A DNA stretch of 37,551 bases from Opitutia bacterium (GTDB lineage Bacteria > Verrucomicrobiota > Verrucomicrobiia > Opitutales > Seribacteraceae): contig PCBO01000041.1 in NCBI GenBank assembly GCA_002730975.1, forward strand, positions 1 through 37,551, given 5' to 3'. The position numbers and the translations under genes are program-made. Positions 23,431 through 35,251 of the stretch are shown here, one piece after another (the first letter of the stretch is position 1; the number at the start of each line of letters is the position of its first letter). The notes under the pieces are model-generated. The model made no database searches, was not told where the DNA came from, and worked only from the letters and a program-made list of their open reading frames with translations.

Positions 23431-24672
23431 CTAATCCTGGTCCAGTTGCAAACAGACTAAGCGACGTTTGTCCCGTGCGTATATCTTGCCATTGGATATG
23501 GCAAAATGAGCTCGAGCTTCAAGGCCCAGGACTTGTTGCCTGTAAAGAACGCTGAAGCCCTTGGGAGAAGCAGGAGCCAAGAGGAGTTCCCCGGCTTCTG
23601 TAAGTACACAAAGTTTTCCGTCAGCCAGCAAGAGGTTTCCAGATGCCATTCGCCCCGAGGACCACTGAACGGAACCATCGGAAAGACTTACACAACGAAG
23701 CTCCGGCCTACGCTCTTGGCGACCATGGAAGCCATAGAGATAACCATCATGATGTACGGGGGTGGCGTAATGCCCATCGAGCATGCCACCCTTTTTCCAG
23801 ATAGGCTCGACACCTAGGCTAGTCGCCCCATTGGGTTTCAGCAACCACGCGGCGCCTCCGACGTCGTAGCAACTCGTAACAAAAACCGTATTGCCTACCA
23901 GCAAAGGAGTTGCGGCATTTACGGAAGCATTTATGGGAGAACGAAAACGCTCGAAGAAAAGTTCCTTTCCCGTCTCGGTGTTTAGTCCCAAAAAACCGTC
24001 TCGCATAAAAAACATCGTACAGGGAACATCTCCGATCGTGGCGTGCACTGGGGAAGAATAATCATTTTCATATTCACCGGATTTCCAACGAACTTTTCCA
24101 GTCTCAGTATCGAATGCCACGACCCCGGCACCCGAACCTCCGATGTCAATCATAACAAGGGTTCCCACGACTAAGGGAGAAGAACAACGCCCAAAAAAAC
24201 CCTGCGGGGAAAGGAACTCCTTGGCCACGTTCACGGTCCACTTCAGTTTGCCGGTTTTAAAATCCAGACAATTCAAAATCCCTTGTGGACCGTAAGTAAA
24301 AACCTTGCCCCCGGCAATCGTGGGAGTGGATCGGGGACCTTCGGCCATACCGAAACCATCTCGATAACCGGAAGCGAAGGCGTATCGCCAAAGTAGCTTG
24401 CCTGAAGAAGAACTCAGGCAATCAATCGATTCCTCAACTCCCGGACGATGGTGAATGACCAATTTGCCGTCAAACACAACTGGAGTAGCCCAACCCTCAC
24501 CAAGCGATACTTTCCAAAGCGTCGGAAATGTCGCGCCGTCTTTGGGTAAAGAAAACTTTTCGCCGACGGCCACGCCATCGCGATTCGGCCCAAGCCATTG
24601 AGGCCAGTCTCCCGCAAAGGCAGAAATCGAAGACAGGAGGCACACAGCAAAAAAATAGATGCAAATTTTCAT
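23431..24672 (-). CDS. Secreted PQQ-like beta-propeller protein
   Basis: A 413-residue protein with a signal peptide (MKICIYFFAVCLLSSISAFAGDW), starting at ATG 24672 with GGGA six bases upstream. An ATG at 24684 would add four residues. The mature protein opens with DWPQWLGPNRDGVA, the standard entry to PQQ-type propellers of this lineage. It then has blades such as DCLSSSSGKLLWRYAF, NCLDFKTGKLKWTVNV, VVAFDTETGKVRWKSGE and CVSLSDGSVQWSSGRM. It is probably periplasmic or outer-membrane attached. Whether it binds PQQ is unknown. It is divergent from the sugar isomerase gene across 86 bases. A small AT-rich hairpin (23419-23433) covers its stop codon. Confidence 0.88.
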   Translation of the reverse strand: MKICIYFFAVCLLSSISAFAGDWPQWLGPNRDGVAVGEKFSLPKDGATFPTLWKVSLGEGWATPVVFDGKLVIHHRPGVEESIDCLSSSSGKLLWRYAFASGYRDGFGMAEGPRSTPTIAGGKVFTYGPQGILNCLDFKTGKLKWTVNVAKEFLSPQGFFGRCSSPLVVGTLVMIDIGGSGAGVVAFDTETGKVRWKSGEYENDYSSPVHATIGDVPCTMFFMRDGFLGLNTETGKELFFERFRSPINASVNAATPLLVGNTVFVTSCYDVGGAAWLLKPNGATSLGVEPIWKKGGMLDGHYATPVHHDGYLYGFHGRQERRPELRCVSLSDGSVQWSSGRMASGNLLLADGKLCVLTEAGELLLAPASPKGFSVLYRQQVLGLEARAHFAISNGKIYARDKRRLVCLQLDQD

Positions 24673-24758
24673 AAGAAGTCCCATGCTGAAGACTATCTGA
24701 CTGTTCGTCCGGCAGAAAAGGCTTGGACTCGACAGATTCCGAGATTTATTAAGAATAT
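24673..24758. promoter_or_regulatory. Divergent intergenic region, propeller and isomerase genes
   Basis: This 86-base region must hold promoters for both genes. A TTGGAC at 24723 with TATTAA 18 bases on is a weak candidate for the isomerase side, leaving a very short leader. No clear operator or palindrome was seen. Confidence 0.35.
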
Positions 24759-25574
24759 ATGAAATTCGCGATATGCAACGAAACCTACCAAGGTTGGGAC
24801 TTCTCAAAAACCTGCGACCATGTCGCCGAAACAGGATACGATGGCATCGAAGTCGCACCTTTCACGATCAAGGAGGACCCGCGTGAAATAACTGAGGAGG
24901 AAGCCCTTCGGTATGGGAACACCGCAAAATCTGCGGGACTGGAAGTCGTGGGGCTTCACTGGTTGTTAGTGAAACCAGGCTGGCTTCACCTTACTACGCC
25001 CGACGATTTGCTCCGCAAGGACACAATCGCGTTCGGAAAGCATTTGGCGCGAATCTGCAGTGCCATGGGTGGTCGAGTAATGGTATGGGGAAGCCCTAAA
25101 CAAAGAGACCTCGCGGGCGATTGGATATATGAAGACGCCTTTTCACGAGCCGCCGATGTAATGAGCGAAATAGCCGAAACGGCTGGCTCATTAGGCGTAA
25201 CAATCGCGATGGAGCCTCTCGGCAGAGCGGAAACGAACTTCCTGAACACGGCTGCAGAGACGATACGTCTTATACAAAAAGTAGACCAAGAAGCGTTTCG
25301 CCTGCACCTGGACGTAAAGGCGATGAGTGACGAAACAAAGTCGATTCCGGACATAATTCGTGAAAGTCGCGATCACACCGCTCACTTTCATGCAAATGAC
25401 CCGAACCTGCGGGGACCCGGTTTTGGCGAGGTCAAGTTTGAGCCGATTGCCGAAGCTCTTAAGGAAAGCGGATACGATGGCTTTGTTTCAGTTGAGGTCT
25501 TCGACTATTCTCCGGACCCCGAAACCATAGCGACACAAAGCCTCGAATATCTAAGGAAAACCTTTGAAAGCTAG
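24759..25574 (+). CDS. Sugar phosphate isomerase/epimerase (xylose-isomerase-like TIM barrel)
   Basis: A 271-residue protein of the AP-endonuclease-2/xylose-isomerase-like barrel family. The metal-site residues are visible in order: E152 (AMEPLGR), D185 (HLDVKAM), H211 (AHFHAND) and E246 (SVEVFDY). Strands such as MKFAICNETY and YDGIEVAPF at the N-terminus fit the barrel. Members isomerise or epimerise sugars, inositols or related keto acids with a divalent metal. The substrate is not identifiable. There is no signal peptide, so it acts in the cytosol, perhaps on sugars released by the secreted enzymes of this region. Its stop overlaps the stop of the convergent gene by four bases. Confidence 0.9.
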   Translation: MKFAICNETYQGWDFSKTCDHVAETGYDGIEVAPFTIKEDPREITEEEALRYGNTAKSAGLEVVGLHWLLVKPGWLHLTTPDDLLRKDTIAFGKHLARICSAMGGRVMVWGSPKQRDLAGDWIYEDAFSRAADVMSEIAETAGSLGVTIAMEPLGRAETNFLNTAAETIRLIQKVDQEAFRLHLDVKAMSDETKSIPDIIRESRDHTAHFHANDPNLRGPGFGEVKFEPIAEALKESGYDGFVSVEVFDYSPDPETIATQSLEYLRKTFES

Positions 25575-26635
25575 GGCAAGTCGACGAGCTGGGCCTTACC
25601 TTTTCGAGCTAGGCCCAAATCTTCTCCAAAACGGAACAACGAAGCTTTTTCTGTGTCTCTAAAGTCAAAACCTTCGGCAGACCGAAACTTGCTCAAAGCT
25701 TCCATGGCAAAGTAGTCCACTGACAATGGGTTTTCGCTCAGCATTAAAGTAGGTTCGCCTCCGACAAACTGTGCGTCGAACTTGCTACCGCCGGCATACT
25801 GAAAGCGGGAGAGATCGAGAATCGAAAAAAGGTGCTTCTCCCAATATTCGGGTATGGCGAGAATTTCAGTCGCCGCCGAGGGGGCCGTTGTGGAGCGCCC
25901 AAGAAAGCGAGAGTTGTTGTCTACGGCGTGCAAGGATGCATTTCCAACGGCAGCATCAATCCCCAAAGAACGACTATCAATAGCGACAGGCAGGTTGATC
26001 CAGAAGGCATCCTCAAGAAAAAGAGGGGTCGGTAGGTAACTGCGGCGCTCCTCGCGCAATCGAACTTCACGTTCTCTCGGATAACGAAGACTCAAGCGAG
26101 CCCGATAGTCAGCCGAGGGCGGCATGGGACTTTCATGAAACCACCTTTCGTCAAAATAGATTCGCGAATCGAGGGCAACCACAGCATGCCCTCGATAGCG
26201 GTTTCCTCCCTTGCTGCGAGGCGGCAAAATACCGGAGCGGCGAAGGCCTCTGGATTCAAGATCCAAGAGGAAAACGGATTCGGAGGCAAACCCTCGAGCC
26301 TTGAGAAAATCGAGCAACGCATCAACCAAAGGTAGGGGTGTGGCCAAACCAGGAGCAAAATGGGTAGAAAGTTTGATTCCGACTTTGGATTGGCGATCAG
26401 GCTGTAATTGCACCCCGCCTTTCAGCTCATTAAAAAGAATGAGTGAGCGGACGGAACGAGCAAAATCATCAGGTTTGTTCAGTGAACATCGGTAAGTCAC
26501 AAGGGCCTTTTCTCGAAACAAGGACTTGGTTCGATCCTTCGGGAAAAAAGTTTCACCTGGAAAATCAACGGAGAAGCAAACTCCGAGACTCAGAGAAAAC
26601 ATTGTTGCAATCGCGAGCATAGCTTGACGTTTCAC
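25571..26635 (-). CDS. Secreted DUF362-like protein of unknown function
   Basis: A 354-residue protein with a signal-like N-terminus (MLAIATMFSLSLGVCFSVDF). The start is a GTG at 26635 preceded by AGGA. A segment at about 85-135 (KVGIKLSTHFAPGLATPLPLVDALLDFLKARG, then VFLLDLESRGLRRSG) has the pattern of DUF362 domains, which read VxIKxN followed by a helix and a [G]-rich strand. A later DAFWINLPVAIDS, and NASLHAVDNNSRFLG, also fit. DUF362 proteins sometimes carry ferredoxin clusters, but no cysteine cluster is present here. It converges with the isomerase gene (four-base overlap) and diverges from the TPR lipoprotein gene with only 24 bases between starts. The family call is tentative. Confidence 0.6.
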   Translation of the reverse strand: MKRQAMLAIATMFSLSLGVCFSVDFPGETFFPKDRTKSLFREKALVTYRCSLNKPDDFARSVRSLILFNELKGGVQLQPDRQSKVGIKLSTHFAPGLATPLPLVDALLDFLKARGFASESVFLLDLESRGLRRSGILPPRSKGGNRYRGHAVVALDSRIYFDERWFHESPMPPSADYRARLSLRYPREREVRLREERRSYLPTPLFLEDAFWINLPVAIDSRSLGIDAAVGNASLHAVDNNSRFLGRSTTAPSAATEILAIPEYWEKHLFSILDLSRFQYAGGSKFDAQFVGGEPTLMLSENPLSVDYFAMEALSKFRSAEGFDFRDTEKASLFRFGEDLGLARKGKAQLVDLP

Positions 26636-26659
26636 GTCCTGTTGAGAATAGAAGTTTTA

Positions 26660-28174
26660 ATGCAATTTCCGCTTTGTATGTTAAAGTTCTCGGTTGTGGT
26701 CGTCTCGATAGTGATCACGGGAGGTTGTTCGGACAATTCGAAACAAGTCCCTCCACCGAGTGAACGAGATCAACAAAACCCGCCCGACCTAAGCGAGGCA
26801 ATACAGAAACGCATCGAAGGGAAAACAGACGAAGCCTTAGCTATCCTACGGAAGCTTAATGATCGACACCCCGAATCACCTGAAATCATTACCATGCTCG
26901 GTCGCACTTTGCTGGACGCTGAGGAATACGCCCTAGCTGCCTTTCGTCTTGAACAGGCTTTCTCGTTGAGTGGAGCAATGAATATTTTATCGGAAGCCGG
27001 GCAAGCTCATGAGCTTGCGAATGACGATGAATCTGCAGAAAAGGCTTATGCCACCTATTCTAAAAAGCATCCTGAGGACACTTTTGCCAATCTGAAATAC
27101 GCCCGCGTGCTCAATCGACTGGGAAAAGAAAGCAAGGCTTTGGATGCTTTTCTGCAAGCATCCGAAAAGGCGGAAACAGCAGATGCTATAGCCGTAGCTC
27201 AGTTGTTCTTAGCAAAGAAAATGTACCCGCAAGCCGAACATTGGTTCCGCTCCGCTGAAAAAAAAGCTCCCAACCAATCGCTACTCCCCTACCTTGGATT
27301 GCTTAAAATCAGGCTGAGTCTAAAAGACGAGAAGTCGGCCGAAATCTTGATGCTGGCGATAGAAAAGACGCATCCTGGTTCTCTGGACAAGAGCGAGCAT
27401 GCAAAAGCAGCCGCAGATTTATTTAAACGGCGACGGGGATTGGACTTCTTCCAGAGAGGTTACGTTACCGATGGAAAAACAGCTTCGGAGTTGGCCGCAG
27501 TCTTGCTCGCTCCAATTAAGCCTGAGCCGGTCATCGGGGAATCCAAGCTTCCTCCTCGAATTCCTGAAATAGCAGAAAAGCCTTTGAGTTCTGCTTTACC
27601 GATCGAGAGCAACGCCTCGCAGACCTCATCCCCGGAGAATGAGAGCACCCCTACTCTTTCCCTCACCGACATGTTTTCAAGTTCTCAAAATAATTCTGAA
27701 CCCAAAGAGAAAAGTTTTATGGATCAAGCGGAGTTGGCCATGCTTGAAAAGAACTTTCGCAGCGCTTTGCTTTTTACCCGCAGAGCCATAAGGGAAAACC
27801 CTAAAAATGCCGCTGCTTGGCATATGGCTTCTCAAGCCCACTTTCTCCTAGGTGAAGGCGACGAAGCCGAAATGAAATCCTTGGAAGCAACGCGGCATGC
27901 GCCACAAGATCTAGGATACCACATGGACTACCTTCGCATCGCTCGCGAGACACTCGAAGGTCAGCGTTATCTCGAAGAACTGGAAAAATCTCACGAACGT
28001 TTTCCCGAGTCCATCGAAATTCTATGGCAACTTGCTCGCCGCTATCATATCACTGAAAACAAATTCGCCACAGCTGCCATCCTCTATCGAAAACTGTTGG
28101 CAATTGCGCCCTTGGACAATCCTTTGCGCCCCCAAGCCGAGAGGGAATTAAGAAGTCTACCTCTAAATCCTTAA
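26660..28174 (+). CDS. TPR-repeat lipoprotein
   Basis: A 504-residue protein from ATG 26660 with a lipoprotein signal (VVVVSIVITGGCSDN, cysteine after GG). Two TPR blocks follow. The first covers about 30-230 (AIQKRIEGKTDEALAILRKLNDRHPESPE, EKAYATYSKKHPEDTFANLKYARVL). The second covers about 355-500 (MLEKNFRSALLFTRRAIRENPKNAAAWHMAS, ATAAILYRKLLAIAP). They are joined by a Pro/Ser/Glu-rich linker (about 285-350). Outer-membrane TPR lipoproteins usually serve as scaffolds for assembly or cell-wall complexes. It lies 42 bases upstream of dnaG. A TTG at 26624 is rejected because the lipobox needs the later start. Confidence 0.85.
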   Translation: MQFPLCMLKFSVVVVSIVITGGCSDNSKQVPPPSERDQQNPPDLSEAIQKRIEGKTDEALAILRKLNDRHPESPEIITMLGRTLLDAEEYALAAFRLEQAFSLSGAMNILSEAGQAHELANDDESAEKAYATYSKKHPEDTFANLKYARVLNRLGKESKALDAFLQASEKAETADAIAVAQLFLAKKMYPQAEHWFRSAEKKAPNQSLLPYLGLLKIRLSLKDEKSAEILMLAIEKTHPGSLDKSEHAKAAADLFKRRRGLDFFQRGYVTDGKTASELAAVLLAPIKPEPVIGESKLPPRIPEIAEKPLSSALPIESNASQTSSPENESTPTLSLTDMFSSSQNNSEPKEKSFMDQAELAMLEKNFRSALLFTRRAIRENPKNAAAWHMASQAHFLLGEGDEAEMKSLEATRHAPQDLGYHMDYLRIARETLEGQRYLEELEKSHERFPESIEILWQLARRYHITENKFATAAILYRKLLAIAPLDNPLRPQAERELRSLPLNP

Positions 28175-30104
28175 AGCGTAAAAAGATTTTCGTAACCTCG
28201 TTCTGAGACTTACCCGATGCCAAGACTACACCGTGACTTTGTCGCCGAACTCAAGGCCCGAATAGATTTGCACGACGTAGTGGCTCCCTATGTGAGCCTA
28301 AAGCGATCCGGGGCAGATTGGAAAGGGCTAAGCCCTTTCAACCAAGAAAAGACACCTTCTTTCTATGTTCATCCGGACAAAGGCTTTTTCAAGTGCTTCA
28401 GCAGCGGAGAGGCAGGAGACGCAATAAGCTTCATACAAAAAGTGGAGAACTTGGACTTTCAAGAAGCCGTCGAGTTTCTCGCTACTCGCTTCAACATAAA
28501 CCTCCGCTACGAAGAGACTCCACACGGAAGTCCACAGGGACAGTCGCTTTCTCATCGAAAAGCTCTTTTCGACATACACGAATTGGCGATGTCTTGGTAT
28601 CGAGAACAATTTTGGGCCGACAACGAGGGAGGGCAATCCATAAGGCGGTACTGGACGCAGGAAAGAAACTTTCCCGAGGAACTCGCCAAGGAATTTGGGA
28701 TCGGTTACGCTCCACCTGACTCAACAGGTCTTATTCGTGTTTTCACGGAAAAAGGAATCTCACGAGAAGTCTTAGACAAAAGCGGTCTGTTTTTCGACCG
28801 CAAAGGAAGACCTGATTTCCTGACGCGCTTCCGCGGTCGGCTCATGATTCCCATTCGGGACACGCAAGAGCGTGTTGTCGCTTTTACCGCACGTCAATTG
28901 CCCGTCACCCCGGAAAATGATCCTGCCCGGGACGCAAAATACATAAACTCTCCTGAAACTCAGATTTTCAGGAAGGGTAATCTACTTTTCAACCTCGACA
29001 AGGCAAGACGGCACATTGACGAAAATAAACGTTTTTTGCTGGTCGAAGGTCAACTCGACGCCATTCGTTGCTGGGAGCAAGGGGTGAAAAACGTCGTAGC
29101 TCCTCAAGGCACGGCCTTCACCGATGGTCAAGCCCATCTCCTTCGACGATATCGACCGGCGGGTATTGATTGCCTTCTCGACGGAGACGAAGCAGGTCGA
29201 AAGGCGGCCCTACGAATCCTCCCGATCTGCGTAAAAAGCGCTTTAGACATCCGCTTTCTTCTTTTACCTCGGGGAGGCGACCCCGACGACTTGCTCCGCA
29301 GCGAAGGTCTAGTAGGCTTAGAAAACCTTATTGCCGAGTCTCTCAGTGGAATCGCTTTTGCAGTATCCATGTACTTGGGCGAAACGAAAAAACCTACACC
29401 CACACAAAAGAACACAGTGTTGGAACACATTTTTGAAATCGTGGCCGAAACAGATTCTCTCGTGGCGCGAGACGAATACTTAGCTCAAGCCATTCGATTG
29501 ATGAAGCTGGAAGAAAGTTCGGCTCGACAAGAATTTGCTCGCTTTCTAAGCAAAAAAAAGTCGTCGGCGAATAGCTCTCTCCAAAGAGCTTCATCTGAAA
29601 AAGTTTCCCTAAATGCGTCCCAAAAGTTGACAACTGCCGAGGATGATCTATTATTATTTGTTTTGCACCATAATGAAATCGGAGCTGCACTCGCGCAAGT
29701 GGTCCAACCGGAATGGCTCAACCTCACATCCCCTTCAGGAACAATACTAGCCAAGGCACTAGCTGAGATACGAGAGGATAATGGTAATGGACTAGCATCC
29801 TTAGATGAGCTACTAGAGAACGATGACGAACGAAATACCGCCTACGAAATACTGTCTCAGAAACCGGCTCATGATGACCCCGTGGACATGCACAAGGCAT
29901 GTAATGCATCCCTACAAGCCCTCTTCAATCGTTACTTCAAAGCAAAAGAAAATGAACTTCGTGAACGATTCGCTAATCTAAATCCTGACGGAATCGATCA
30001 ACTCACCGAACTTCGAGCAAAACTTGCTTCTCTACGATCGCAACGAGGTTCGCTGCCGCAACTAAAATTTGTCCAACAACCCGAGACCGAAAATAATTCC
30101 ACCC

Positions 30105-32153
<2,049 letters not shown>

Positions 32154-32235
32154 ATCGGCCCTCATAAAGTTTCATTATCTTACTACCGACAAAAAGTTTG
32201 CCTCGAAAGGAATCTTCAAATAATTAGAAAGATAT

Positions 32236-32556
32236 ATGAAATACTCATTTGATCCCACACTCGCCTTCGGTTTTCCAACTGGTGGGGAACTGGTAATTAT
32301 TTTCATCATCGTGCTTCTTCTCTTTGGAGCTAAGAAGGTTCCTGAATTGTTTCGTTCCCTAGGCAAAGGAGTAAAAGAATTTCGCAAAGCAAAAACCGAA
32401 TGGGAGCAAGACATAAGCGAGGTCATGACTCAAGATCCCATCGAGGATCATGATTTCAAGGCGACAGAAAGTTCTCAGGAGAAGACCAAGGAGGGCGAAG
32501 AAACCGTTCACCACGAAGATGCGACTCATGAAAGTGAGAAGCAAACCGCTTCCTAA
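32236..32556 (+). CDS. tatA: Twin-arginine translocase subunit TatA/TatE-like
   Basis: A 106-residue protein with the TatA plan. A short N-terminus is followed by FPTGGELVIIFIIVLLLFGAKKVPELFRSLGKGVKEFRKA: one transmembrane helix, the FG hinge and an amphipathic helix. An acidic tail follows (EDHDFKATESSQEKTKEGEE). TatA oligomerises with TatC to export folded proteins bearing RR signals. No tatC is in the window. It lies 82 bases after rpoD and converges with the SUI1 gene one base away. Start ATG 32236 follows an AGAAAGATAT stretch, a weak ribosome site. TatB is less likely because the helix and hinge are of the TatA kind. Confidence 0.92.
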   Translation: MKYSFDPTLAFGFPTGGELVIIFIIVLLLFGAKKVPELFRSLGKGVKEFRKAKTEWEQDISEVMTQDPIEDHDFKATESSQEKTKEGEETVHHEDATHESEKQTAS

Positions 32557-32557
32557 A

Positions 32558-32965
32558 TCAACCGCCACTCAGGATGGGTTGATACCCCTTCTCCTGTAAC
32601 CAAACAACGACCTCGTCTCGTTTGTCTCCTTGTATTTCCCATTGACCGTCGGCAAATACTCCCCCGGTTCCTAAACGTTTCTTGAAGTCTCGCAGCATTT
32701 CCTTGCGCTCAACCCAAGAAACTCCCGGCGGGAAACCCTTCACCGTAGTTACGGTTTTACCACCACGACCAGACTTTTCTCGCCTTACGTCCAAACGGTG
32801 ACCACATGATTTCCGCGGGGGGGTGGGGACTTTTTTCGAAGTGTCTTTAGAGATCACTACTTTGCGCAAACCGCCCGAACTCAAACTATCGAAAGGATTG
32901 CTTCCGAAGTCAGTGCCAACGGCATCGGTCGATATTCTCCCGTCTTTAGCTTTATCGTTACCCAT
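32558..32965 (-). CDS. SUI1/eIF1-family translation factor
   Basis: A 135-residue protein with a polar N-terminus (DKAKDGRISTDAVG) and a C-terminal SUI1 domain: LDVRREKSGRGGKTVTTVKGF, LRDFKKRLGTGGVFADGQWEIQGDKRDEVVVWLQEKGY. In eukaryotes and archaea SUI1 proteins help choose the start codon. In bacteria (YciH) they are sporadic and their role is less clear. I start it at ATG 32965. A TTG at 32989, directly after the stop of the upstream small gene, would add eight residues. It is in an operon behind the 72-residue unknown gene and converges with tatA one base away. Confidence 0.93.
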   Translation of the reverse strand: MGNDKAKDGRISTDAVGTDFGSNPFDSLSSGGLRKVVISKDTSKKVPTPPRKSCGHRLDVRREKSGRGGKTVTTVKGFPPGVSWVERKEMLRDFKKRLGTGGVFADGQWEIQGDKRDEVVVWLQEKGYQPILSGG

Positions 32966-32989
32966 CGAGAAATTCCGCAGAGTCTCCAA

Positions 32990-33208
32990 TCACTTGCCGC
33001 AAGTTCCCTTCTCAGGTTCCCCACCCTCCAAAAGGACCAAAGCCTTTTGATAACTTCGGTTTTCAAGAAAATGCCTCAAGCGACCGGGTAATTCATTTCC
33101 TCGCTCGGTCAAAACCTTGTCCAGCGCTTGAATAGCAATTGGTAACTCCCCGGCGGCAACTTGGGTTGGATTGGTGACAACACGAAGGCTTTTCAAAATA
33201 TTTTCCAT
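32990..33208 (-). CDS. Small protein of unknown function, upstream of SUI1
   Basis: A 72-residue protein from ATG 33208 (MENILKSLRVVTNPTQV, then IAIQALDKVLTERGNELPGR and RHFLENRSYQKALVLLEGGE). It looks cytoplasmic, mostly helical and soluble, and is not recognised. It is followed after 24 bases by the SUI1 ATG, or directly by an alternative TTG, so the two are likely one transcript. A longer frame reaching back to 33472 is rejected because it would run into hemY on the other strand. Confidence 0.7.
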   Translation of the reverse strand: MENILKSLRVVTNPTQVAAGELPIAIQALDKVLTERGNELPGRLRHFLENRSYQKALVLLEGGEPEKGTCGK

Positions 33209-33308
33209 AATTGAGATAGTACTTCTATCTTGCTTGAAAAGTAATAACAACTCACTAAATAACCTTTTCTCTTTCCTCTTTTGAAGAGAGTCTATTCCTT
33301 TTAGCGGC
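33209..33308. promoter_or_regulatory. Divergent promoter region with a short inverted repeat
   Basis: This 100-base region lies between the small SUI1-operon gene and the hemY-like gene. It is AT-rich and must hold two promoters. It contains an inverted repeat AGATAG-TACTT-CTATCT (33214-33230) close to the small gene's start, which could be a transcription-factor site. A weaker CTCTT-TTG-AAGAG repeat lies at 33276-33288. Neither matches an operator I know. Confidence 0.35.
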
Positions 33309-34661
33309 ATGGGAAGAACGATTATAATAGGTGCGGGACTTTGCGGATTAGTCGCCGCTAGGACCTGTAGCAGCGAAGGAGGAGTGCTCGTATTGGAGGC
33401 AGGCAGCTGCCCCGGAGGAATGATTCGCTCTGAGCGGCGCGATGGGTACCTGCTCGAACATGGACCAAACACCTTGGCTTTGAGAGCTGGCCATGCGACC
33501 GATTATCTCGAGCAGATAGGATTGCTAGAGGATACAATCGAGGCGAATCCCGAGGCGAACAAGCGTTTTATTGTTCGTGGAGGACAACCTGTAGCTGTTC
33601 CCACATCAGCAAGCTCATTTGTGACTAGTTCTCTGTTTTCTCCCCTCGGAAAACTTCGGATCTTGGTGGAACCGCTCTTACCTAGGGGCAGTGCACGAAA
33701 AAAAGAGAGCGTCGCCGATTTTTTCATGAGACGTTTGGGAAGAGAAGTTCGAGACTATGCGGCCAATCCTTTTATAGCAGGCGTCTACGCTGCGCGTCCG
33801 GAAACTCTAGTCCTTCGCCACGCATTTCCTGCAATCTACGAAATAGAGAGCAAGCATCGCTCACTCATGCTCGGAGGGATTAAAACGGCCAAGAAAAGAA
33901 AACGGGAGGGATTGCCGAAGACACGACTCGTTTCTTTCAAGGAAGGACTCGTCGGGCTACCAAACCGCCTAGCCGAAGAATTAGGAGACGACTTGAGACT
34001 GAATGCCCTCGTCCGAAAAATCTCACGAGATGGCGATAATTGGAAAGTGGTCTTCGAAGAAGCAGGAGAGTTAAAGGAGGAACGGGCAAATCGCATCACG
34101 TGCTCTGTGCCGGCCCACGCGCTGGAATCGATAGAGTGGCAGGGATTATCTGAAGGAGACTCTTTGAAAACATTGGCTTCCGCAAGCCACTACCCCGTTG
34201 CGGTCGTACATTTGGGATTTCTCCGTAAGGATGTGCTGCACCCGCTGGACGGATTTGGTTTTCTCGTTCCTGAAAAAGAAAACCTGCGAATTCTCGGGAC
34301 GCTCTTCTCTTCGACCCTATTTCCTGAACGAGCACCAAAGGGACATGTTCTGCTCACCACGTTCGTTGGTGGGGAACGCCAACCGGACGTGACTGAGAAA
34401 AGTGACGAAGAGTTGTACGAACTTGTGCGGAAAGAGCTTCAAGGGCTGCTTGAGCTGCGAGCGACACCGACCTTTCGCAACTTGGTTCGCTGGCCCAAAG
34501 CAATTCCCCTGCCCGACTCGGGCAAAGACGATCGCCTAGCCGCTGCCAAACGGCTAATAAACGCGAATCCGGGCTTGATCCTGAACGGTTCTCACTTGAC
34601 CGGAGTCTCCCTTCCAGCCTGTCTTGAAGGAACTGAATCCTTACTTTCGAAAAATGGCTAA
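33309..34661 (+). CDS. hemY: Protoporphyrinogen/coproporphyrinogen oxidase, HemY type
   Basis: A 450-residue FAD-dependent amine-oxidase-fold protein. It has the dinucleotide motif [13 protein letters not shown] (residues 5-17), an E at the end of the second strand (LVLEAG), and [41 protein letters not shown] is the characteristic segment of the protoporphyrinogen oxidase family, and the C-terminal FAD-site sequence [20 protein letters not shown] completes the family signature. It oxidises protoporphyrinogen IX or coproporphyrinogen III to the porphyrin, late in haem synthesis. Substrate choice between the two cannot be told here. Its stop overlaps the tdk start by eight bases. Confidence 0.9.
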   Translation: MGRTIIIGAGLCGLVAARTCSSEGGVLVLEAGSCPGGMIRSERRDGYLLEHGPNTLALRAGHATDYLEQIGLLEDTIEANPEANKRFIVRGGQPVAVPTSASSFVTSSLFSPLGKLRILVEPLLPRGSARKKESVADFFMRRLGREVRDYAANPFIAGVYAARPETLVLRHAFPAIYEIESKHRSLMLGGIKTAKKRKREGLPKTRLVSFKEGLVGLPNRLAEELGDDLRLNALVRKISRDGDNWKVVFEEAGELKEERANRITCSVPAHALESIEWQGLSEGDSLKTLASASHYPVAVVHLGFLRKDVLHPLDGFGFLVPEKENLRILGTLFSSTLFPERAPKGHVLLTTFVGGERQPDVTEKSDEELYELVRKELQGLLELRATPTFRNLVRWPKAIPLPDSGKDDRLAAAKRLINANPGLILNGSHLTGVSLPACLEGTESLLSKNG

Positions 34662-35247
34662 ACTTTACTTCCACTACTCCTCGATGAATGCTGGAAAATC
34701 TACGGCCCTGCTGCAAGCTAACCACAATTATTTGGAACGTGGCATGCGCACACTCCTTTTCACAGCAAAGGCGGACGATCGATACGGCGACAAGGTGATT
34801 GCATCTCGAATCGGTATACAGGCCCAATCTCAACATTTCAGCGAGGAGGACGATCTCTTCGACATTATCGAGGAATCCCATACCTCCGAATCCTTGGACT
34901 GCGCCCTTTTCGACGAAGCCCAATTCTTGACGAAGGAACAGGTGAGGCAACTTGGCCTTGTGGCCGATGTATTAAAAATACCGGTACTCGCGTACGGACT
35001 GAGAACCGATTTCCAAGGAGAACTATTCGGAGGTAGCCAATACCTCCTTGCTTGGGCCGACGACATAAAGGAAATCAAGACAGTCTGCCATTGCGGCAAA
35101 AAGGCGACAATGAACGCCCGAATAGACGAAAGCGGTAAAAAAGTGAGCCTCGGCGAACAGGTGGAAATAGGCGGGAACGAAAGATACGTTTCTCTATGCC
35201 GGAGATGCTTCTCTCAAGGCAAAACAGCGACAGCAACCGAAGATTAA
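34654..35247 (+). CDS. tdk: Thymidine kinase
   Basis: A 197-residue type II thymidine kinase close to the E. coli Tdk pattern: Walker A in [14 protein letters not shown], catalytic E88 in FDEAQFLT, lasso region and a zinc site with CHCGKKAT and SLCRRCF. It phosphorylates thymidine to dTMP in nucleotide salvage. Start ATG 34654 matches E. coli MAQLYFYYS. A longer frame from 34624 lies inside hemY and is rejected. The eight-base overlap with hemY (ATGGCTAA) suggests translational coupling. It converges with the sulfatase gene four bases away. Confidence 0.95.
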   Translation: MAKLYFHYSSMNAGKSTALLQANHNYLERGMRTLLFTAKADDRYGDKVIASRIGIQAQSQHFSEEDDLFDIIEESHTSESLDCALFDEAQFLTKEQVRQLGLVADVLKIPVLAYGLRTDFQGELFGGSQYLLAWADDIKEIKTVCHCGKKATMNARIDESGKKVSLGEQVEIGGNERYVSLCRRCFSQGKTATATED

Positions 35248-35251
35248 GAGC

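Noticed and set aside
32990-33472. 160-codon reading of the small gene upstream of SUI1
   Set aside because: The first 88 codons run antisense into hemY; the ATG at 33208 gives a coherent 72-residue protein.
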